DNA of 64,000 nucleotides from Chrysemys picta bellii. Lineage: Eukaryota; Chordata; Testudines; Emydidae. Below the pieces are notes generated by a model. The model had not been told where the DNA came from. It made no database searches and saw nothing but the letters and a program-made list of their open reading frames with translations. The translations under genes were made by a program, and so were the position numbers. Below are positions 49,201-55,200 of this stretch, piece by piece. Where the stretch lies: contig NC_088809.1 in assembly GCF_011386835.1 (NCBI RefSeq), forward strand, positions 19,188,637 through 19,252,636. The letters run 5' to 3'. Numbering within the stretch: position 1 is the first letter of the stretch; the number at the start of each line of letters is the position of its first letter.

Positions 49201-52200
49201 CCATCAGGAATAGCTTTGTGTAGAGAATTAGGGAATCATTCCCACTTTCAACGCTTCCTTATTTGTTCTGTAGTTTGAGAGAGGATGGGAGATGTTATTT
49301 GTTGATGGACCTGAAGTATCATCAAGCATAAAGGCAGCACACAAGCTACATACAAGAGCAACAGCAGTCAGGAGATCTGGAGTACCTCTACACTGGAAAA
49401 ATATGCCCCCAGCCAGTGAGTCTCAGGGTTTGTCTACACAACAAAAAACCACACCAGCCCCAAAACAACACACACAACTGGTGGTACAGTCTCAGAGCCT
49501 GGATCCACTGACCAGGGCTTGCTGGGCTAAAAATAGCATTGTAGATATTCAGGCTTGGACTGGCGCCTGGGCTCGGAGACCCACCCTGCTCACTGGGTTT
49601 CAGAGCCCGGGGTCCAACGTCTATCCTGTTATTTTTAGCCCGATAGACAACTGGGGCTCTGAGCTGAGTCTCGCTACTGCAGGTTTCCCCCCCACCTCTT
49701 CTCTTCAAGTGTTGATAAACCCCTACAGTGTATTCCTGACTCTTGTGGCTGACTCGCTGTGTGACCCTGGAGAAGGTCCATCTGTGCCTCGGTTTCCCCA
49801 TTTGTAAAATGGAACGTACATCTACCTCCTGGGTGGGAGGGGTTTGCGGTCTTAGCTCTTCGCTGTTTGCGAAACACTTTGAATGAAGGGTGCTTTACAA
49901 CTAACAATCCACCTATTACTGCTGCTACCCTTGTGAATATTTGTAAAGGGACAGAATCCTGCGCAGGTTGGAATGTTTTTTGGACATCAGCTTGTTCCAC
50001 TTGGGGAACTGAGTCAGGTTGACACTTCTGCTGCTGGGAGGGAGCAAAAACGGGATGTGGCACAAAAGATCCGTATCACACTAAAACCCAGAAAGGAAGC
50101 AAGCAGGAGAACAGAGATGAGAGGTGCACGTTGGCTTGGTAGTTTACAGAGCCTTATCAGGTCAGGTATACACTGGAGTCTCCTCCCTAGAGCACCTCAG
50201 CTTCATTGCTTTCCTGGGGAAGGGGCCATGAACACGGCCAGCTGAGCCACTCCAAGAAATGTAACACCACGACACAGAAGTGGGGCAGCTGTTAAAGGCA
50301 GAACAATGAAATGATCGATAGGAACTCCTGCACCCACCTCTGCACCGTTACAACACAATCGCCCCCTCCCCAACATAGCCGCAACACCCATAGAAACACT
50401 TCTCTTGTAGCGTAGGCAGGAACCAAACATGTCCCCCACACGGTTCCCTTTGCTCTTTGTCGGGCTGTAGCCCAGTTCAGGAGACACAGCTAAGAGTCCA
50501 CTTACACCACAAGATGGAAACCTGTCTCACCTGTGTCAGGGAACAGCCAAACAAGCGATGGCTGTAGCATGAACAGAATTCTACAACGGGGTGAAGCAGA
50601 ATCAAGAGAGGCCAAATCCCTTGATAGAACAAGGGACCAAGTGCAGCACTTCTGCTCCACCTCGGCTACTCCCTCGAAAACATTCAGAAGCTGCCCAAAA
50701 GCCCCCACCAGAAAGTGACCTCAGTGGAAAGGGGAGAAAACAGAAGCCCCAAGCAGCCAGCCTTCACAAGGCAAGCCTCAGATTGTGTTTGCAAAAAATG
50801 ACGTTTTTGCTGTGCTTTCCTTCCTTTATCATATCCAACCACTGTTATGTGGGTCTGGATTCAAATGCCTGCTACATGGCAAATTCTAGCAGGTTGGACT
50901 ATGCTCTCTCGAAGGCCCTCAATGCAATCGGTTTCTGTACCTGACTCCGTTCGACGCCGACAGTCCTGGGCTCGGGGCTCCGGCTCCCACAGGCTGAGGC
51001 AGCGCCCATGCACTCTGTGTATTGAGTCTCGGCGCTGACCTGGCTCCAGACAAGGTTGGTTTGTTATAGGGCACAAAGCTGAGACCAGAAGAGCTTAGTG
51101 CAGCTGTCCGACTGGAAACCTGCGGCACAGCTGATGAACTGGGGAGGTTTATCATGGAGTGCCGATAGCGCGTGGTGATGGGGCCAGTTCCACTATTCAA
51201 CAAGCACTGTTGACAAGAACAAGCCATTGCCGTGTGAAGGGGCCCCGTGGCCGTGGTCACCGGATACGGGGTGTCCATGCGCCTCTGAATACCTCGTCGG
51301 AACCTGGAGGTCTTGTTGGTCTGGACCAGCGATACAAAATCAATGTCGTAGTTGTAGCCCAAGGAGCTCAGGTCTACATGCCGAAGGCCATGCGTGAAGG
51401 CTTGCTCCAGGAACACACAGACCTTCATCTCATATGGAGACCACCCGCCTTCGTCATTCTGCCACTCCCACACGATGCCCTGCCCGGCCGCGGAGTCTTG
51501 AGCGAAGAGGTGTCTGCGGACGGATCGCATGGTTCCTGGTTCAAGAGAGAAAGACACTGGACGTTAGTCAAAACCACGCAAAAACATGGCAATGCAGTAT
51601 CTATGGAGAAGCGGCACCTTAGGGTGCTTTAAAAGTGCTTATGTGAGTCAAGCACCCAACTCCCTTTGACTTTCCATGGGAATTCTGCATCCACTTCCTT
51701 AGGGCACTGTAGGAAATCACACGCAAAAGGGACAGTGGAACTTTTCCGAAGTGACTGCCAAAGGGCCAACCACCCAGGTCTGGTTGCTTAGCAGATGTGG
51801 GTCTTTCGGAGATTGAACAATCCTGGGAAATGCTTTTAAATGGCCACTTTGCCAGGTACCACACCCACACGTGTGTGCAACAGTCCGGGAGAAAGGCAGA
51901 GGCAAAGCTGGGAAAGCAGTTTGAAAAGTCTAGAGAGAGCAGCTGTTCAGACAGAGGGAAGGGGAACAAAACCACAGCAGAGTTGCTGGTTCAAGGGTTA
52001 TTCTAGACCAGCAGCGGGAGCTAAAGCCTGCTCACATATCAAAGGCTCTGCTTCCCAGCAGCAAAGTGATCTGAGAAGCACATTTCCCCTGGTTATTTTT
52101 ATTAAAACCTGCTCAAGGAGGATAGAGTCCAACCAATAAAAGGGGAAATTAAAAGTCAGCAAAAATGTCTTCCCCTAGCAGGGACTGAACCAGCCCAGGC

Positions 52201-55200
52201 ACCGGCAGCATCAAAGGGGCCCCCAGAACTCCACTCCTCCATGGTGCTAGTGTCTTTCAATGCCTCCTAAGTGCCTATGTCACTTTGGAAAATGGGACTC
52301 GGGAGCCTAAGTCACTTAGATGCATTTGAACATTTTAGTCTCATGGGAACTCCCCTGGAGTCAGCCTCTTCCTACATTACTCTGTGGGTTTGGTTTGGAT
52401 TCTGGTATAATGTGTTTGGTTAATCATATTTTGCGCTCTTTGGATACAGCACTGTGACCAGTATTGGGCTGTAGGGATCTGACTTTCAGGTGTCTGACTT
52501 CAAGACCCTTTGTAGAGGTGCAGAGCTGTTCTAGTGACTCACTATGGCAACTAGATCAGGAGGGTCTCATTAGCTCCAACTCCGACGCATAATAGGCTGA
52601 GAATTCCTTCAAGGTAAAAGAACCAGAAGGAAGGGACAGGCAGGTCAAGGAACATCCCTAGGAACAGATGGCTCAAGCGAAGGCTTAGGTCTGTAAGTGC
52701 AGTCCTGCCTCAGGGTTCTATTACATAAATTAAAAATAAAGAAAGATTATGGAGCATAATCTATTGAGAGAGCTGCAGAGAGAGTGGGGTGGGGACTTTC
52801 CTGATTTACAAGAACCTGTCATCCACGAATGCCCAGACGCTTTGCAAACATTAAGCCTCATGACCCTGTGAGGTACTCATTTTATGATGGGGAAACTAAG
52901 GCACGGTGTCAAAGTGACTTGCCCAAAGCCATCCAGTGAGTCAATGACAGGACTAGACAGGAAAAAAACCCAGGAGTCCTCACTCAACCACTGAACAACA
53001 CGGCCCCCTCACATATCCCATGACATGTGTCCACATGAAAAGAAGAGTTTCATAATTACTGTCAAGCACCATCTCCAATTAATACGACCTCAGTATCTCA
53101 TACAATGGCTGTTTTGTGGTCCTCCAGCATATTACGGAAATTGGTTATGTGGCTCTGGGGGCTTAGAAAGTTACAGATCATTGCTTTAGAGGTTAGCTCA
53201 GCAAGTGACCTGCTCCGTACAAGAGCACTGACTGCTCTCGGTTTACTCTCCTGTAGCAGCCGAATACTGACCCATGACAAGAGAAAACATGTGACCAACG
53301 CTACTTAAGAGCTACTGAAAGCAAAGGAGCTCTAGGATCTTCCCCAGGGCTATCTTAGATCCAGGTGGAGCCCTTGTAGCTCAAACATCAGGCTTGGAAA
53401 TCCTAGTGCCGTGGTCCCCAACCTTTTTTGTCTGGCGGGTGCCAGACGAGCCACGGAGGACCGTGAGCATCCGCTGAAATGTCACCGACAAGCGGCGTCA
53501 TCCAGAGGCGTCGCCGCCGAAATTCAGCGGCATTTCGGCAGATGCTCATCTGCCGGCCAGTACGCGGGCGCACTTAGATGCCATGGCGCCCGCGGGCATC
53601 GCGTTGGGGACCCCTGTCCTAGTGGGTCAGATTCTCAGTCGGTGTAAATCAGTGTATCGCTGACACCAAGGGATAGGCTGACGTCCACGAGCTGAGGAGC
53701 CGGCTCTGGGATGGGGGGAAATCAGAGTACGTGCCCCAAAGCAAGTTCCAGGAACTGCTCCCTGAAAACGAAGCGAAGGAGGGGGTGTTATCTTACAGCA
53801 CACCTGGATCCGCAGCGAGACACACAGGTGAAGGAATGCGTGGGGGGGACGTGGACACTGTGGGAAAACGATGGGGGGAGACAGGTGCTCAGCTGGGGGC
53901 TAGCGATCAAAACCAGCAGGGACATCCTACTGTCCTAGCAGACTGCAGGATAATAGCAGCACAAGGGTTTCAGAGCACGCAACCGCAGCACCCACTACCC
54001 CCCCGCTGTGGGAAGAGGTGGCTTTTGGCACTCAACATACAGTGCGAGGTGTACCGCCCTGGGATACCCAGCGGGCGGGGCACTGGCCGTTCTTATCTTG
54101 GCCACACAGACAGTGGTAGCTTTAGGACAGTTCCTGAAGCCGCCCGATATTTACTTCTAGCTACGCTGCGCTGACCAGCAGCTGAGGCTCGCTTCTAATC
54201 CAGCGCCTGAGATCCGCCTTTGCAGCTGTCGCTCCCCTTCTATGGGGATGTTGGACCTGTTAACACTGGCTTCCTGTTATTCTTCCTCGCTTCCTTTGAA
54301 GAGCCTACTTGTCTGTCTAATAGCAGCAGGGAGAACGCAGTGGCCTCTTTTTCGCTCTGTTTAAAGATTTTCAAAGGAACGTTTCCTGCAGCGTTTATTT
54401 TATCTCTAGCGCATTACAAAGGTCAGCGGGCTGATCATTTACAAAACGTTCATGTCTAAAGGCAGGGAGCCTTGCTCAAACCGGGGAGCTTTGACTATAT
54501 CTGCACCAGCAGAAGGGGAGGGAATGGGGACAAGAGAGTTTGAAAGGATCATACTGAAATGCAAACCGAACAGGTGGCAACGCGTCCGCGGTCCCTGCAG
54601 CAACAGATCCAAATCCCAGCCAGGCCATCTCGGTCCATCACCCCTTCAAGATCAATTTACTGGGCCCCATGCACTCACGGGGAGGGGACTTTCGGATAAG
54701 ATCCTCAAAACTGAGTCAGCAGCCCCAACATTAAAGGTTCCATTATAGTTTCATATGAGTAGAGGTTTGATCCCCAGGGTCCTTTGCCAAAACGTTCACT
54801 CCGCCACCCTCGCTGCTCCCCTCCCTCCATCCCAGAGCTGGCTGCATTTCGGCAGCCCCTGCATGAATATAATTTGTGAAGCGCTGTGGAACCTTTTCCA
54901 GTGAAAGGGACTAAAGAGAAGCAAGATAATATAGAGCATCAGTAGCTGCTTTCAGAGAGATTGCCCCTCTCCTGGGGGAGGATATTCCATTCACAGTTTG
55001 GCCATTAGGACTGAATGGTGCTCCCTAGGTGGTCCTCCAGCCCAGCTGCTCACAAGATTCCATCTACACTAAGAACCAGACCCACTGCTGAGTGCCGTAG
55101 CTGGGACTAGCCCATCATTTTTACTGATTCAATCACCCTGCTGTAGCCCTGGTCAGAAAAAGGGCCAATTTCCGAGAGTCAATGGGGGGGTGGGGGCTAG

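Larger units (their letters stand above)
35450..50940 (-). other. DTX2 intron between exons 2 and 3 (15.5 kb)
   Basis: Holds several SINEs, MITEs at 36252, 38857, 41530, 42841 and 49426, a minisatellite (39530-39700), a hAT element (48812-49104) and Penelope-like insertions (41063, 46750). 36400-38350, 44220-45720, 45740-46730 and 47130-47900 show no features I recognise apart from simple repeats at 37748-37764 and 47091-47127. Confidence 0.6.
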
